A program made the position numbers and the translations under genes. Below the pieces are notes generated by a model. It made no database searches. It was given only the letters and a program-made list of their open reading frames with translations, and was not told the origin of the DNA. This document shows, in pieces, positions 31,145 to 39,176 of a stretch of 42,562 bases of DNA. The DNA is from SKVL01 sp051747785 (GTDB lineage Bacteria > Patescibacteriota > Minisyncoccia > Phycocordibacterales > CSBR16-193). The first letter of the stretch is position 1. Each line of letters opens with the position of its first letter. The stretch spans positions 1 to 42,562 of the forward strand of contig JBNJGN010000002.1 in the NCBI GenBank assembly GCA_051747785.1, in the 5' to 3' direction.

Positions 31145-31173
31145 TTGTGCACTTAAGCTTTTTTTGCTAAAAT
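31145..31173 (+). promoter_or_regulatory. Promoter of the frr operon
   Basis: TTGTGC (31145-31150), a 17-base spacer and TAAAAT (31168-31173) with TGC before it form an extended -10 promoter ending 10 bases before the frr ATG. Confidence 0.55.
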
Positions 31174-31183
31174 CTAAAGCGAT

Positions 31184-31738
31184 ATGACATATGACTTTTC
31201 TGAATTTAAAAAGAGAGTTGAAGAGACCAAAGCTTGGCTCGATAAGGAGTTTTCTGGCATAAGAACAGGCAGGGCAACGCCTTCAGTTCTTGATGGTGTT
31301 ACTGTTGATGCTTATGGGTCACGTATGCCGATAAACCAGGTTGCGACAGTAACCATTGAAGGTCCTAGAACTATTATGGTTACTCCTTGGGATTCTTCGT
31401 TGATGAAGAATGTTGAAAAGGCGATACATAACAGCGGTCTGGGGCTTTCGGTTAATGTTAGTGATACAAGCATTAGAGTCGGCTTTCCCGAATTGACCTC
31501 TGATAACAGGGAGTCTTTGATAAAGCTTCTTCGCCAAAAGGAAGAACAGGCCAAGGTTTCTGCTCGTACTGAGAGGGAGAAAGTCTGGGATGATATTCAA
31601 GAGAAGTTCAGATCAGGAGAGATAACGGAAGACGAAAAGTTTCGTCATAAGGAGGAGTTACAGAAGCATTTAGATGGTGCTGTTAAGGAGTTAGGGGAAA
31701 AGTCCGATCGTAAAGAGAAAGAAATAAGAGAGAATTAG
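31184..31738 (+). CDS. frr: Ribosome recycling factor
   Basis: The product has 184 residues, the usual length. Family blocks are plain: EFSGIRTGRATPSVLDGVTV near the N-terminus, PINQVATVTIEGPRTIMVTPWD in the middle, and LTSDNRESLIKLLRQKEEQAK with the long triple-helix C-terminal part. With EF-G it splits the post-termination ribosome complex. It begins a frr-rseP-proS run; the usual pyrH/tsf upstream genes and the uppS-cdsA-dxr genes between frr and rseP seen in many bacteria are absent here. Confidence 0.95.
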   Translation: MTYDFSEFKKRVEETKAWLDKEFSGIRTGRATPSVLDGVTVDAYGSRMPINQVATVTIEGPRTIMVTPWDSSLMKNVEKAIHNSGLGLSVNVSDTSIRVGFPELTSDNRESLIKLLRQKEEQAKVSARTEREKVWDDIQEKFRSGEITEDEKFRHKEELQKHLDGAVKELGEKSDRKEKEIREN

Positions 31739-31749
31739 GAGTATCTATT

Positions 31750-32850
31750 ATGACAGTTTTGATATTTATAATCATACTCGTGTTGCTTATATTAGTTCAC
31801 GAGTTTGGGCATCTTTTGGCCGCAAAGTATTTTAATATAAGGGCGGACGAGTTCGGTATAGGTTTTCCACCGAGGTTGGCGACTTTGTTTTGGTGGGGGG
31901 AAACACGTTTTACCTTAAATGCTATTCCTTTTGGTGGTTTTGTGAAGATATTCGGAGAAGATCCTGATGAGGAGTCTATTGAAGGTCCGGATAGCGATAG
32001 GAGTTTTGTTAATAAGCATAAAGCTGTTCAGGTGATAGTTTTGGTTGCGGGAGTTTTCTTTAATGCTCTTTTGGCCTTGCTCCTTATTGTTATTGCCTTT
32101 GTGGCCGGCATACCTGCTTCGGAGGAAAGTTACGATGTAAAATATCTTGAAGATATAAAACCGACAGTAGTTGAGGTGGTAGAGGGCTCTCCGGCAGAAG
32201 AGGCGGGTCTTGAGTCAGGGGATGTTCTTAAGGAAGTGCGTGCTGGTGAAGATTTAAAAGAGATCCAAGGCGCCGAGGACCTTTCTGAGTTTGTTAAAGA
32301 TAGAGCCGATGAAGAAGTCACTATACTGTACAGTAGAGAGGGAGCAAAAGAGGAGGTTACCCTAAAGGCGAGCGAAGATGTTGTGGAAGGTGAGGGTGCA
32401 AAAGTAGGAGTAGGTATAACTTCAGTTGGCATAGTCTCTTTTCCTCCTCATATGGCTTTAGTTGAAGGAGTAAAGCATACCGTGGAGCTTACCGGTGTAA
32501 TAGCTGTGGAATTAGTCGGATTCTTGTGGAGTGCAATTACGGGAACCGCCGATTATTCCGAAGTTGCCGGACCGGTGGGAATAGTTACTTTGGTGGGAGA
32601 TGCTTGGATCGTTGGATTTGCCTTTTTACTCTATTTTGTTGCAGTTATATCTCTTCACTTGACCATTATCAATTTAATGCCCTTTCCGGCTTTGGACGGG
32701 GGAAGGGTGATTTTTGTGGCCATTGAAGCCTTGATAAGAAGGCCGATTAATCCTAAGGTTGCTAATATTGTAAACGGTATAGGGTTTATTATCTTAATTA
32801 TTTTAATGATAGCGGTGACCGTTAATGATATAAGTCGCCTTTTTAGCTGA
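31750..32850 (+). CDS. rseP: Site-2 metalloprotease RseP (M50)
   Basis: The product has 366 residues. The zinc motif HEFGHLLAAKYF lies near the N-terminus, a PDZ-like domain covers about residues 120-225 (VEGSPAEEAGLESGDVL), and LMPFPALDGGRV carries the conserved NxxPxPxLDG third ligand; here it reads N-L-M-P-F-P-A-L-D-G. Several membrane helices surround the site. It cuts membrane-embedded substrates such as anti-sigma factors and signal-peptide remnants. A Shine-Dalgarno AGGAG lies 8 bases before ATG 31750, as expected for a gene inside an operon, unlike the leaderless first gene. Confidence 0.92.
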   Translation: MTVLIFIIILVLLILVHEFGHLLAAKYFNIRADEFGIGFPPRLATLFWWGETRFTLNAIPFGGFVKIFGEDPDEESIEGPDSDRSFVNKHKAVQVIVLVAGVFFNALLALLLIVIAFVAGIPASEESYDVKYLEDIKPTVVEVVEGSPAEEAGLESGDVLKEVRAGEDLKEIQGAEDLSEFVKDRADEEVTILYSREGAKEEVTLKASEDVVEGEGAKVGVGITSVGIVSFPPHMALVEGVKHTVELTGVIAVELVGFLWSAITGTADYSEVAGPVGIVTLVGDAWIVGFAFLLYFVAVISLHLTIINLMPFPALDGGRVIFVAIEALIRRPINPKVANIVNGIGFIILIILMIAVTVNDISRLFS

Positions 32851-32876
32851 TTTATTAGACCTGAGAGGGGTTTTTG

Positions 32877-32884
32877 TGTAATAT
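32877..32884 (+). promoter_or_regulatory. Probable leaderless promoter of proS
   Basis: TGTAATAT at 32877-32884 ends 6 bases before the ATG at 32891, the geometry seen at other genes in this window, but without a fully matched TGn spacing. Confidence 0.4.
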
Positions 32885-32890
32885 GTTCCT

Positions 32891-34180
32891 ATGAGGCAAT
32901 CAAGACTTTTTACTAAAACAAGAAAAGAATCACCTTCTTCAAGCGCGTCAAGAAACGCTGAACTTTTGGTCAGAGGAGGTTTTATTCATCAGGAAATGGC
33001 GGGAGTTTATGCTTATCTGCCACTGGGTCTTAGGGTCATGCGCTCCATTATCCAGATAATACGTGAGGAAATGAATGAGGCGGGCGGACAAGAATTAGAG
33101 CTTACTGCTTTACAGAAGAAAGAAACCTGGGAACTGTCAGGCAGGTGGGATGATAATGTTGTTGACGATTGGTTTAAAACGGAGCTCAAGAATAAAACCT
33201 TGTTAGGTCTTGGTTTTACCCATGAAGAACCCTTGGCTTCTTTGATGAAAGAACATATATCATCTTATAAAGATCTTCCGGTTTATGCTTACCAGTTTCA
33301 AACTAAATTTAGAAATGAGCTGAGAGCTAAGTCCGGTATTATGAGAGGAAGAGAGTTTCTTATGAAAGATCTTTATGACTTTTCTTCAAGCAAAGAAGAA
33401 CATGAAGAGTTTTATGAAAAGATGAAAGGGGTGTACAAAAATGTTTTTGACAGAGTGGGTATCGGTGATAAAACCTATATGACCATCTCTTCCGGCGGGT
33501 CATTTTCCAAGTATTCTTTTGAGTTTCAAACTATATCTGAAGCGGGTGAAGACACAATTCTATATGACGAAGATCTCGGTTTGGCTATAAATAAAGATGA
33601 TCATTCTCAAGAATTACTGGATGATTTCAATATTGAAAAAGAGACCTGTAACTTTAAAGAGACCAAGGCTATAGAGGTTGGCGATATATACACTCTGGGA
33701 GAGAAGTTCTCCAAAGCCATAGGTCTTACATATAAAGATAAAAAAGGTAAAGAGCATTATGTTTTTATGGGTTCCTACGGAATAGGTGTTCCCAGGTTGA
33801 TGGGGACTATAGTGGAAGTTTTTGCCGACGACAAGGGTATATGCTGGCCTCTTTCTGTGGCCCCTTTTTCTTTTCATCTGTTGGAGATAGGAAAGAGTGA
33901 AGAGGTAAACCGTTTTGCTTCAGAGGTTTATAACTCTCTTTCCGAGAGAGGGGTAGAGGTGCTGTGGGATGATAGAGGTAGGAGTGCAGGTGAGAAATTT
34001 GCGGATGCGGATCTTATCGGCATTCCTTATCAGATAATAGTCAGCGATAAAGGAATTTCAGGTGGAGAGGTTGAGTTAAAAGAAAGGGCGACCGGAAAAA
34101 GGTCTTTTATAAATGAAGCGGATATAGCGGATACCGCCTTAAAGATAGTTAAAAATAATAATGCTAAAAAAGGTTCATAA
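32891..34180 (+). CDS. proS: Prolyl-tRNA synthetase, editing-domain-free short form
   Basis: The product has 429 residues. Class II motifs are clear: motif 1 region with RGGFIHQEMAGVYAYLPLG, motif 2 TKFRNELRAKSGIMRGREFL followed by MKDLYDF, and motif 3 SYGIGVPRLMGTIVEVF. The C-terminal anticodon-binding domain ends with GGEVELKERATGK. Full-length bacterial ProRS has an editing insertion (INS) of about 180 residues between motifs 2 and 3; there is no room for it here, so mischarged Ala-tRNA is not cleared in cis. Such short forms are known in reduced genomes. Its last 20 bases overlap mreB. Confidence 0.93.
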   Translation: MRQSRLFTKTRKESPSSSASRNAELLVRGGFIHQEMAGVYAYLPLGLRVMRSIIQIIREEMNEAGGQELELTALQKKETWELSGRWDDNVVDDWFKTELKNKTLLGLGFTHEEPLASLMKEHISSYKDLPVYAYQFQTKFRNELRAKSGIMRGREFLMKDLYDFSSSKEEHEEFYEKMKGVYKNVFDRVGIGDKTYMTISSGGSFSKYSFEFQTISEAGEDTILYDEDLGLAINKDDHSQELLDDFNIEKETCNFKETKAIEVGDIYTLGEKFSKAIGLTYKDKKGKEHYVFMGSYGIGVPRLMGTIVEVFADDKGICWPLSVAPFSFHLLEIGKSEEVNRFASEVYNSLSERGVEVLWDDRGRSAGEKFADADLIGIPYQIIVSDKGISGGEVELKERATGKRSFINEADIADTALKIVKNNNAKKGS

Positions 34181-35213
34181 ATGGTTTTCCTATGATATGG
34201 GTATTGATCTGGGTACTGCTAATACCCTTGTTCATGTTGCCGGTAAGGGAATTGTAATTAACGAACCTTCAGTAGTGGCCGTGAATCAGAAAACAGGGCA
34301 GGTGGTTGCCGTTGGCTCCAAGGCTAAGCAAATGGTAGGAAGGACTCCGGGGCATATTGTTGCCGTGCGACCACTGGTTGATGGAGTGGTTTCTGATTTT
34401 GAGGTAACTGAAGAGATGATGTCTTACCTTCTAAACAAGGCGCAAGGAGGTAAAAGAACACTTTTTGGTCCCAGGGTGGTTGTGGGTGTTCCTTCGGGTA
34501 TAACTAATGTGGAAACGCGTGCGGTTAGAGATGCGGCCAAAAGCGCTGGAGCCAGGGAGGTTCATATTATTGAAGAGCCTATGGCTGCGGCAATCGGCAC
34601 AGGTTTGGCCGTTAAAGACCCCGTAGGTACAATGATAGTTGACATCGGGGGTGGGACTTCGGATATAGCCGTTATTTCTCTCGGAGGTGTGGTGCAATCA
34701 AGAAATTTAAGGATAGCGGGAGAGCATCTGAACCAAGATATAATTTCCTATATCAGAAGTGAGTTTAAAATATTAATAGGTGATAAGACGGCCGAGAGTC
34801 TGAAAATAGCGATCGGTTCTCTTATACCGGCTGAAAAACCTCTAGAGGCGTCAATAAAGGGAAGAGACCTTGTTAGCGGACTTCCCAGAGAAGTGGTAGT
34901 TACCGATGCTGATGTTAGAGAAGCTCTCTCTTCTTCTGTCGATACCATTGTTGAGACCGTAAAGGAGGTTCTGGAGATAACTCCTCCGGAAGTTCTTTCT
35001 GATGTTATGAACAGGGGTATCTATTTATCCGGAGGAGGTGCGCTGTTAAAAGGACTCTCAGATATTCTTTATGAAAATACCGGAATAAAAGTATACATAG
35101 CCGACGATCCTTTAACTTCTGTAGTAAAGGGTGCAGGTGTTGTTTTGGAAAATACTGAAGAGTATCGGGAAGTATTAATAGAAAATGAAAATGAGCTACC
35201 TCCGGCAACATAA
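34161..35213 (+). CDS. mreB: Rod-shape protein MreB
   Basis: The product has 350 residues and is a full-length bacterial actin. It begins with DMGIDLGTANTLVHVAGKG (phosphate-1 loop), followed by the conserved IIEEPMAAAIGTGL and DIGGGTSDIAVISLGGVV (phosphate-2), and YLSGGGALLKGL (adenosine loop). MreB forms membrane filaments that guide elongation of the cell wall. It starts inside the last 20 bases of proS, so the two are likely coupled in translation, and it overlaps mreC by 29 bases. Start chosen at ATG 34161, which gives the normal short N-terminus. Confidence 0.95.
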   Translation: MLKKVHKWFSYDMGIDLGTANTLVHVAGKGIVINEPSVVAVNQKTGQVVAVGSKAKQMVGRTPGHIVAVRPLVDGVVSDFEVTEEMMSYLLNKAQGGKRTLFGPRVVVGVPSGITNVETRAVRDAAKSAGAREVHIIEEPMAAAIGTGLAVKDPVGTMIVDIGGGTSDIAVISLGGVVQSRNLRIAGEHLNQDIISYIRSEFKILIGDKTAESLKIAIGSLIPAEKPLEASIKGRDLVSGLPREVVVTDADVREALSSSVDTIVETVKEVLEITPPEVLSDVMNRGIYLSGGGALLKGLSDILYENTGIKVYIADDPLTSVVKGAGVVLENTEEYREVLIENENELPPAT

Positions 35214-35994
35214 TAGAAAAGGTCAAAATAAGAGAGGCTTATGGATATTTTTGGGAAGTGCCCTAATACTTTTGGTTTTGGTCTTTTATATAAACCCCCA
35301 TATTCTTTCTAATACGGCACATTCCGTCTTCGGGCCCGTTTGGAGGTTGGCTTTAAATAGTAATGATACCCTTTCTTTTTACTCTTCTTTTTTGGGAAGC
35401 AAAGAAGAGCTTGCCCGAGAGAATAAAGAACTGGAAGAAGAGCTGGATCTTTTGAAATCGGTTTTCATGGATAAAGAAATTATTAAAAAAGAGAACAAAG
35501 AACTTCGTGAGTCTTTAAATATGAAACCACGAGAGGACGCTGTTCTTGCAAGTGTATTGGCTGGTCCTCCTCGAGTTCCTTATGATGTTTTAATAATAAA
35601 CGGGGGTAAGGATATGGGTTTTTCTTCCGGTGACAAAGTGCTTTTTGGCGAAGTTGTTCTTTTGGGGGAGATAGATGAGGTTTACGGCAGTACTTCAAGA
35701 GTAACTCTTTATTCTTCACCTGGGATGGAAAGTGATGTTCATTTGGATGATGGAGAAGGGACCGTAACAGCTTATGGCCGTGGAGGCGGTAAATTTAATT
35801 TAGAGTTAAGTAGAAATAGTGAAGTAAATAAGGGGGCTTATCTTTTAAAAACGGGAGACCGTCTATTTTTGCTGGGAGAGGTGGTGGATGTTACTTTGCC
35901 GGAAACAGGGGCTGTTAAGTTGGCAATAGCACGAGTTCCTGTAAATATATTTTCACTGAGAAAGGTTTTTGTTCTTCCATCGGATAAAATATGA
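35185..35994 (+). CDS. mreC: Rod-shape-determining protein MreC
   Basis: The product has 269 residues: a basic cytosolic start, one membrane helix (about residues 19-37), a coiled coil (about 70-110) and a beta-barrel-rich outer domain. The family blocks VLAGPPRVPYDVLIINGGKDMGFSSGDKVL and the following LLGEIDEVYGSTSRV strand are typical (quoted in pieces; key residues NGG and G-x-V). MreC links MreB to PBP2 outside the membrane. It starts within mreB (29-base overlap; ATG 35191 is a second possible start) and ends inside the mreD-like gene (4-base overlap). Confidence 0.9.
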   Translation: MKMSYLRQHNRKGQNKRGLWIFLGSALILLVLVFYINPHILSNTAHSVFGPVWRLALNSNDTLSFYSSFLGSKEELARENKELEEELDLLKSVFMDKEIIKKENKELRESLNMKPREDAVLASVLAGPPRVPYDVLIINGGKDMGFSSGDKVLFGEVVLLGEIDEVYGSTSRVTLYSSPGMESDVHLDDGEGTVTAYGRGGGKFNLELSRNSEVNKGAYLLKTGDRLFLLGEVVDVTLPETGAVKLAIARVPVNIFSLRKVFVLPSDKI

Positions 35995-36272
35995 AAGAGG
36001 GTACCTTTAAAGGAGAATTAGTGATAGGCAGGATCGTTATAAGCTTGCTGTTGGTTTTTTTCGTGGTCTTAACTCCGTGGTGGCTTTATGTAAGTTTGCT
36101 CGTTTTTTTTATCTTCTTTTTTTCAAGATACTACGAAGCTCTTTTCTTGGGGGTGCTTATAGATTCTCTTTATGGACCTTCCGTAATGCTACATTTCCCA
36201 GCCTTTTTTACTGTTAGTATTGCAATTCTTCTTGTTATATCCATTTCCTTCAGAGGTAAACTCTTTCGCTGA
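35991..36272 (+). CDS. mreD: MreD-like small membrane protein
   Basis: The product has 93 residues, shorter than the usual ~160, with three hydrophobic helices. Its start overlaps the mreC stop by 4 bases. Position between mreC and the PBP2 gene, plus the family-like FFSRYYEALFLGVLIDSLYG in the middle (acidic residue in a helix), supports MreD. The MreD role is to join MreC and PBP2 in the elongation machine. Because the protein is so short and lacks the usual last helices, this is a positional call as much as a sequence call. The next gene uses a separate promoter at 36282. Confidence 0.65.
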   Translation: MKEGTFKGELVIGRIVISLLLVFFVVLTPWWLYVSLLVFFIFFFSRYYEALFLGVLIDSLYGPSVMLHFPAFFTVSIAILLVISISFRGKLFR

Positions 36273-36281
36273 GTCTTTTTG

Positions 36282-36290
36282 TGTTATAAT
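36282..36290 (+). promoter_or_regulatory. Extended -10 promoter, near-leaderless PBP2 start
   Basis: TGTTATAAT at 36282-36290 ends 8 bases before ATG 36299, the same box and spacing as before the VanY-type gene. Confidence 0.65.
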
Positions 36291-36298
36291 TACCGCTG

Positions 36299-37990
36299 AT
36301 GTGGAAAAGGGGGTTGAAAAAGAACAGAGAAATATATCCGGACGAGATATTTGTAGATTCTGCCAATCCATGCGGTTTGGATTTGAACCAAATGGAGGGC
36401 AAGATAGAGAAACCTATATCTTCCAGGGCTTTTTGGGGAGTGGGATTTGCTTTTATCTGTATAGCGACCATTTTTATTTCAAAAGCTTGGGCTCTACAAG
36501 TTGTGGAAGGTAGTCAGTATACTGCCATAAGTGAAGAGAACCGTTTTCGTTATGTGCCTATTTTATCGGAAAGGGGATTTTTGTATTCAAATGACGAAGA
36601 AGAATTGGCTTGGAACGAAGTGAACGAAGAAGATGATCTTCGTCGTAAATATACTGAAAAAGAGGGATTTTCACATCTTTTGGGTTATAGTAAGCCACCA
36701 AAGAAAGATTCTTCCGGAAATTATTACAGAGAAAGATACGTTGGAGTAGACGGAGTTGAAGAAATATTTGACAAGAAGCTTACCGGAGAGAATGGACTGG
36801 TTTTCATAGAGCACGATGCACAAGGGGCTGTTCTTTCAGAGAACTATCTCAAAAATCCACGTTCCGGTGATAATATTGAACTTTCTGTTGATTCTGAAAT
36901 GCAAGAGGCGATGTACTCCTTTTTGAAGGAGGTTGCGGAAGATAATGATTTCAAAGGGGGCGCCGGTCTTATAATGGATATTGAGACAGGGGAATTAATT
37001 GTTGCCACAAGTTTTCCCGAATACGATTCTTCTATTCTCTCCGAGGGCCAAGACGAAGACGCCATTCAAGGGTTTGTAGAAGATGAGCGTTCTCCTTTTA
37101 TGAACAGGTTCGCCGACACCGCTTTTACTCCGGGTTCGGTGGTGAAACCGTTTGTGGCCGCCGGGGCCCTTGAGGAGGGGGTGGTAGAGGTAGAAGAACG
37201 TCTTGATAGCCCACTGACTATTTCTATACCTAATCCGTGGGATCCCTCAAGACCTACTGTTTTCAGGGACTGGCGATCGCATGGAAGTGTTAATTTTCAC
37301 GAAGCCCTTGCCGTGTCTTCCAATGTTTATTTCTACAAAGTTGGAGGCGGATATAAGGATATGGAAGGCTTAGGGATCTCAAGGATAGAGGAATACATGA
37401 ATATCTTTGGCCTCGGAGAGAAAACGGGCAGTAATCTTTCCGAGGCTTCCGGTAATATTCCTACACCGATCTGGAAACATGAGAATTTTGAAGATGGGGT
37501 TTGGCGCGTGGGTGATACGTATAACACTTCAATAGGGCAGTTCGGTTTCAGGCTTACTCCTTTGCAATTGGTCAGAGGGATAGCCTCAATTGCCAACGGA
37601 GGTTATCTTCTACACCCCGTAATAGTCTCGGAAGAGGAGGCTGTAAAAGAAAAGATCAGTGTAAGTTCTGATACCTTATCAGAGGTGAGAGAAGGTATGA
37701 GGATGGCTGTTACCGAGGGTACGGCCACGGGGCTTAGTGTTCCTTTTTTGGAAGTTGCCGCTAAAACGGGAACGGCTCAGATTGGAGCTGGTAATAAGTA
37801 CATGAATTCTTGGATAGTCGGATTTTTCCCATATGAAGAACCTAAATATGCATTTACAGTCGTTTTGGACGAAGGGCCTGCCGGAACTCTGATGGGAGGA
37901 GTTTACGTAATGAATAAAATGCTCTATTGGATGCGAGACAATGCTCCTGAGTATATAGGAGGTGACGAAGATGCTGCTTTGAGAGATTAG
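36299..37990 (+). CDS. mrdA: Penicillin-binding protein 2 (elongation transpeptidase)
   Basis: The product has 563 residues: a cytosolic tail (about 1-43), one membrane helix, a dimerisation domain and the transpeptidase domain. Active-site motifs: SxxK as TPGSVVKPF (Ser about 280), SxN as VSSNVYFYK, and KTG as AAKTGTAQIG (about 490). Other marks are ERGFLYSNDEEELAWN and YVGVDGVEEIFDKKLTG, typical of PBP2/FtsI. It crosslinks new peptidoglycan during rod growth with MreBCD. RodA, its usual partner glycosyltransferase, is not next to it. The acidic N-terminal tail is longer than usual. Confidence 0.88.
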   Translation: MWKRGLKKNREIYPDEIFVDSANPCGLDLNQMEGKIEKPISSRAFWGVGFAFICIATIFISKAWALQVVEGSQYTAISEENRFRYVPILSERGFLYSNDEEELAWNEVNEEDDLRRKYTEKEGFSHLLGYSKPPKKDSSGNYYRERYVGVDGVEEIFDKKLTGENGLVFIEHDAQGAVLSENYLKNPRSGDNIELSVDSEMQEAMYSFLKEVAEDNDFKGGAGLIMDIETGELIVATSFPEYDSSILSEGQDEDAIQGFVEDERSPFMNRFADTAFTPGSVVKPFVAAGALEEGVVEVEERLDSPLTISIPNPWDPSRPTVFRDWRSHGSVNFHEALAVSSNVYFYKVGGGYKDMEGLGISRIEEYMNIFGLGEKTGSNLSEASGNIPTPIWKHENFEDGVWRVGDTYNTSIGQFGFRLTPLQLVRGIASIANGGYLLHPVIVSEEEAVKEKISVSSDTLSEVREGMRMAVTEGTATGLSVPFLEVAAKTGTAQIGAGNKYMNSWIVGFFPYEEPKYAFTVVLDEGPAGTLMGGVYVMNKMLYWMRDNAPEYIGGDEDAALRD

Positions 37991-38013
37991 GGTCATTTCA
38001 ATATTATCTCTGT

Positions 38014-38042
38014 TTGATTTTTGTCTTCGGCTCGTCTATAAT
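38014..38042 (+). promoter_or_regulatory. Promoter of greA
   Basis: TTGATT (38014-38019), a 17-base spacer and TATAAT (38037-38042) form a good sigma-70-type promoter. The leader to ATG 38116 is about 65 bases with no clear structure. Confidence 0.6.
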
Positions 38043-38115
38043 TCCATGAACTGGCAATTATTAAGAATAAAAGAGGTGCTGAGCTGTAAGTACCTGTTGA
38101 TAATTTATAGAATAT

Positions 38116-38592
38116 ATGAATAATAAAGATCAAAAAGAACATCTTACTCAAGACAAGTATGAAGAATTCAAAAAAGAGCTTGAGCATTTAAAGAAAGAGA
38201 AACGAAAAGAGGTTGCGGAGCAACTTGAATATGCCAAATCTCTTGGGGATCTTTCGGAAAATGCTGAGTATCACGAAGCTCGAGATCTGCAGGCGCAGGT
38301 GGAGAACAGGATATCTCATCTGGAAACAATGTTGCAGAATGCGGAGATCATTACTTCAGACAAGGGTTCCGATACGGTTACCGTTGGTTCAAGAGTTATT
38401 GTTCAACATTCGGCAAAGAAAGAACCTATGGATCTTAGAATAGTTGGATCGGAAGAAATAGATACCAATGTTGGAAAGATATCCTTTAATTCTCCTTTGG
38501 GAGAAGGGCTTATGGGTAAAAAGAAGAACGACAAAGTGGTCATAAATACTCCCAAGGGTCCGGCGGAGTATACCGTTCTGGATATTAAATAA
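38116..38592 (+). CDS. greA: Transcription elongation factor GreA
   Basis: The product has 158 residues, the usual length. The N-terminal coiled coil carries LGDLSENAEYHEARDLQAQV, whose acidic tip residues (D and E) reach the RNA polymerase active site to trigger cleavage of backtracked RNA. The C-terminal FKBP-like part has VTVGSRVIVQH and ending ISFNSPLGEGLMGKKKNDKV then VINTPKGPAEYTVLDI. It has its own promoter, stands alone and is closed by a strong terminator, separating the elongation genes from the division genes. Confidence 0.95.
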   Translation: MNNKDQKEHLTQDKYEEFKKELEHLKKEKRKEVAEQLEYAKSLGDLSENAEYHEARDLQAQVENRISHLETMLQNAEIITSDKGSDTVTVGSRVIVQHSAKKEPMDLRIVGSEEIDTNVGKISFNSPLGEGLMGKKKNDKVVINTPKGPAEYTVLDIK

Positions 38593-38614
38593 AAAAGAAA
38601 AAATATCTTTCATT

Positions 38615-38640
38615 AAAACCGCCCTACAGGGCGGTTTTTT
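38615..38640 (+). terminator. Strong intrinsic terminator after greA
   Basis: AAAACCGCCC (38615-38624) and GGGCGGTTTT (38629-38638) make a perfect 10-bp stem with a 4-base loop, followed by more T. It lies 22 bases after the greA stop. Confidence 0.93.
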
Positions 38641-38669
38641 ACTGTTGTGGATAGTATAGGTAATGCAAA

Positions 38670-38720
38670 GTGGCAAAAGGTGGTATATAATGACACTCAG
38701 GTGGAAGATAGTGGAATATA
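38670..38720 (+). promoter_or_regulatory. MraZ operator: four GTGG boxes around the -10 of the division cluster
   Basis: GTGG occurs at 38670, 38680, 38701 and 38711: two pairs of 10-bp direct repeats, 31 bp (three helical turns) apart. The second pair reads GTGGAAGATA GTGGAATATA, nearly identical. A TATAAT -10 box lies at 38686-38691, between the pairs. E. coli MraZ binds TGGGN direct repeats with a 10-bp period, and Mollicutes MraZ binds AAAGTG-type repeats, so this is a fitting autoregulatory site. Confidence 0.8.
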
Positions 38721-38736
38721 TCCTCCGCCAAGACAT

Positions 38737-39171
38737 ATGTTAATAGGAGAGTATACTCATACTATAGATAACAAAAAACGGGTAGCATTACCCGCTAAAT
38801 TCCGAAAAGAAGTGGGTAAGAAAATGGTCATAACTCACGGATTGGATGGATGTCTTTTTCTTTATCCATTTTCGGAGTGGAAGGACATTTCCAAAAAGAT
38901 AGCTGATATGGGTATGGCTCAAGCCGACACACGTGGCTTTAATCGCTTTATTCTGTCAGGCGCGGTAGAGGTTGAGGCTGATTCTTTGGGTAGAATACTA
39001 ATTCCGGAATTTCTTTGCGAATTTGCTGGGCTTTCCGGAAAAGTTGTTTTTGCCGGAGTTCATAGTCGTGTTGAGATATGGGATGAGGTCAGATGGAAGA
39101 AACACAAGGAGCATATTAAAAGTCAGGCCGCTGAAATGGCTGAAAAGCTTGGTGAGACGGGTCTGCTTTAA
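38737..39171 (+). CDS. mraZ: Transcriptional regulator MraZ
   Basis: The product has 144 residues from ATG 38737. A longer frame from GTG 38647 would run through the operator and add a non-conserved start. Two AbrB-like halves are plain: GEYTHTIDNKKRVALPAKFR at the N-terminus with DGCLFLYPFSEW, and then EVEADSLGRILIPEFLCEFA with HSRVEIWDEVRW. MraZ forms rings and binds direct repeats in front of its own gene, tuning division-cluster expression. It starts a compact run: rsmH follows after 5 bases. Confidence 0.93.
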   Translation: MLIGEYTHTIDNKKRVALPAKFRKEVGKKMVITHGLDGCLFLYPFSEWKDISKKIADMGMAQADTRGFNRFILSGAVEVEADSLGRILIPEFLCEFAGLSGKVVFAGVHSRVEIWDEVRWKKHKEHIKSQAAEMAEKLGETGLL

Positions 39172-39176
39172 GGAAT

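Noticed and set aside
38647..38736. Longer MraZ start at GTG 38647
   Set aside because: It would place the promoter and operator boxes inside the coding region and adds no conserved residues.
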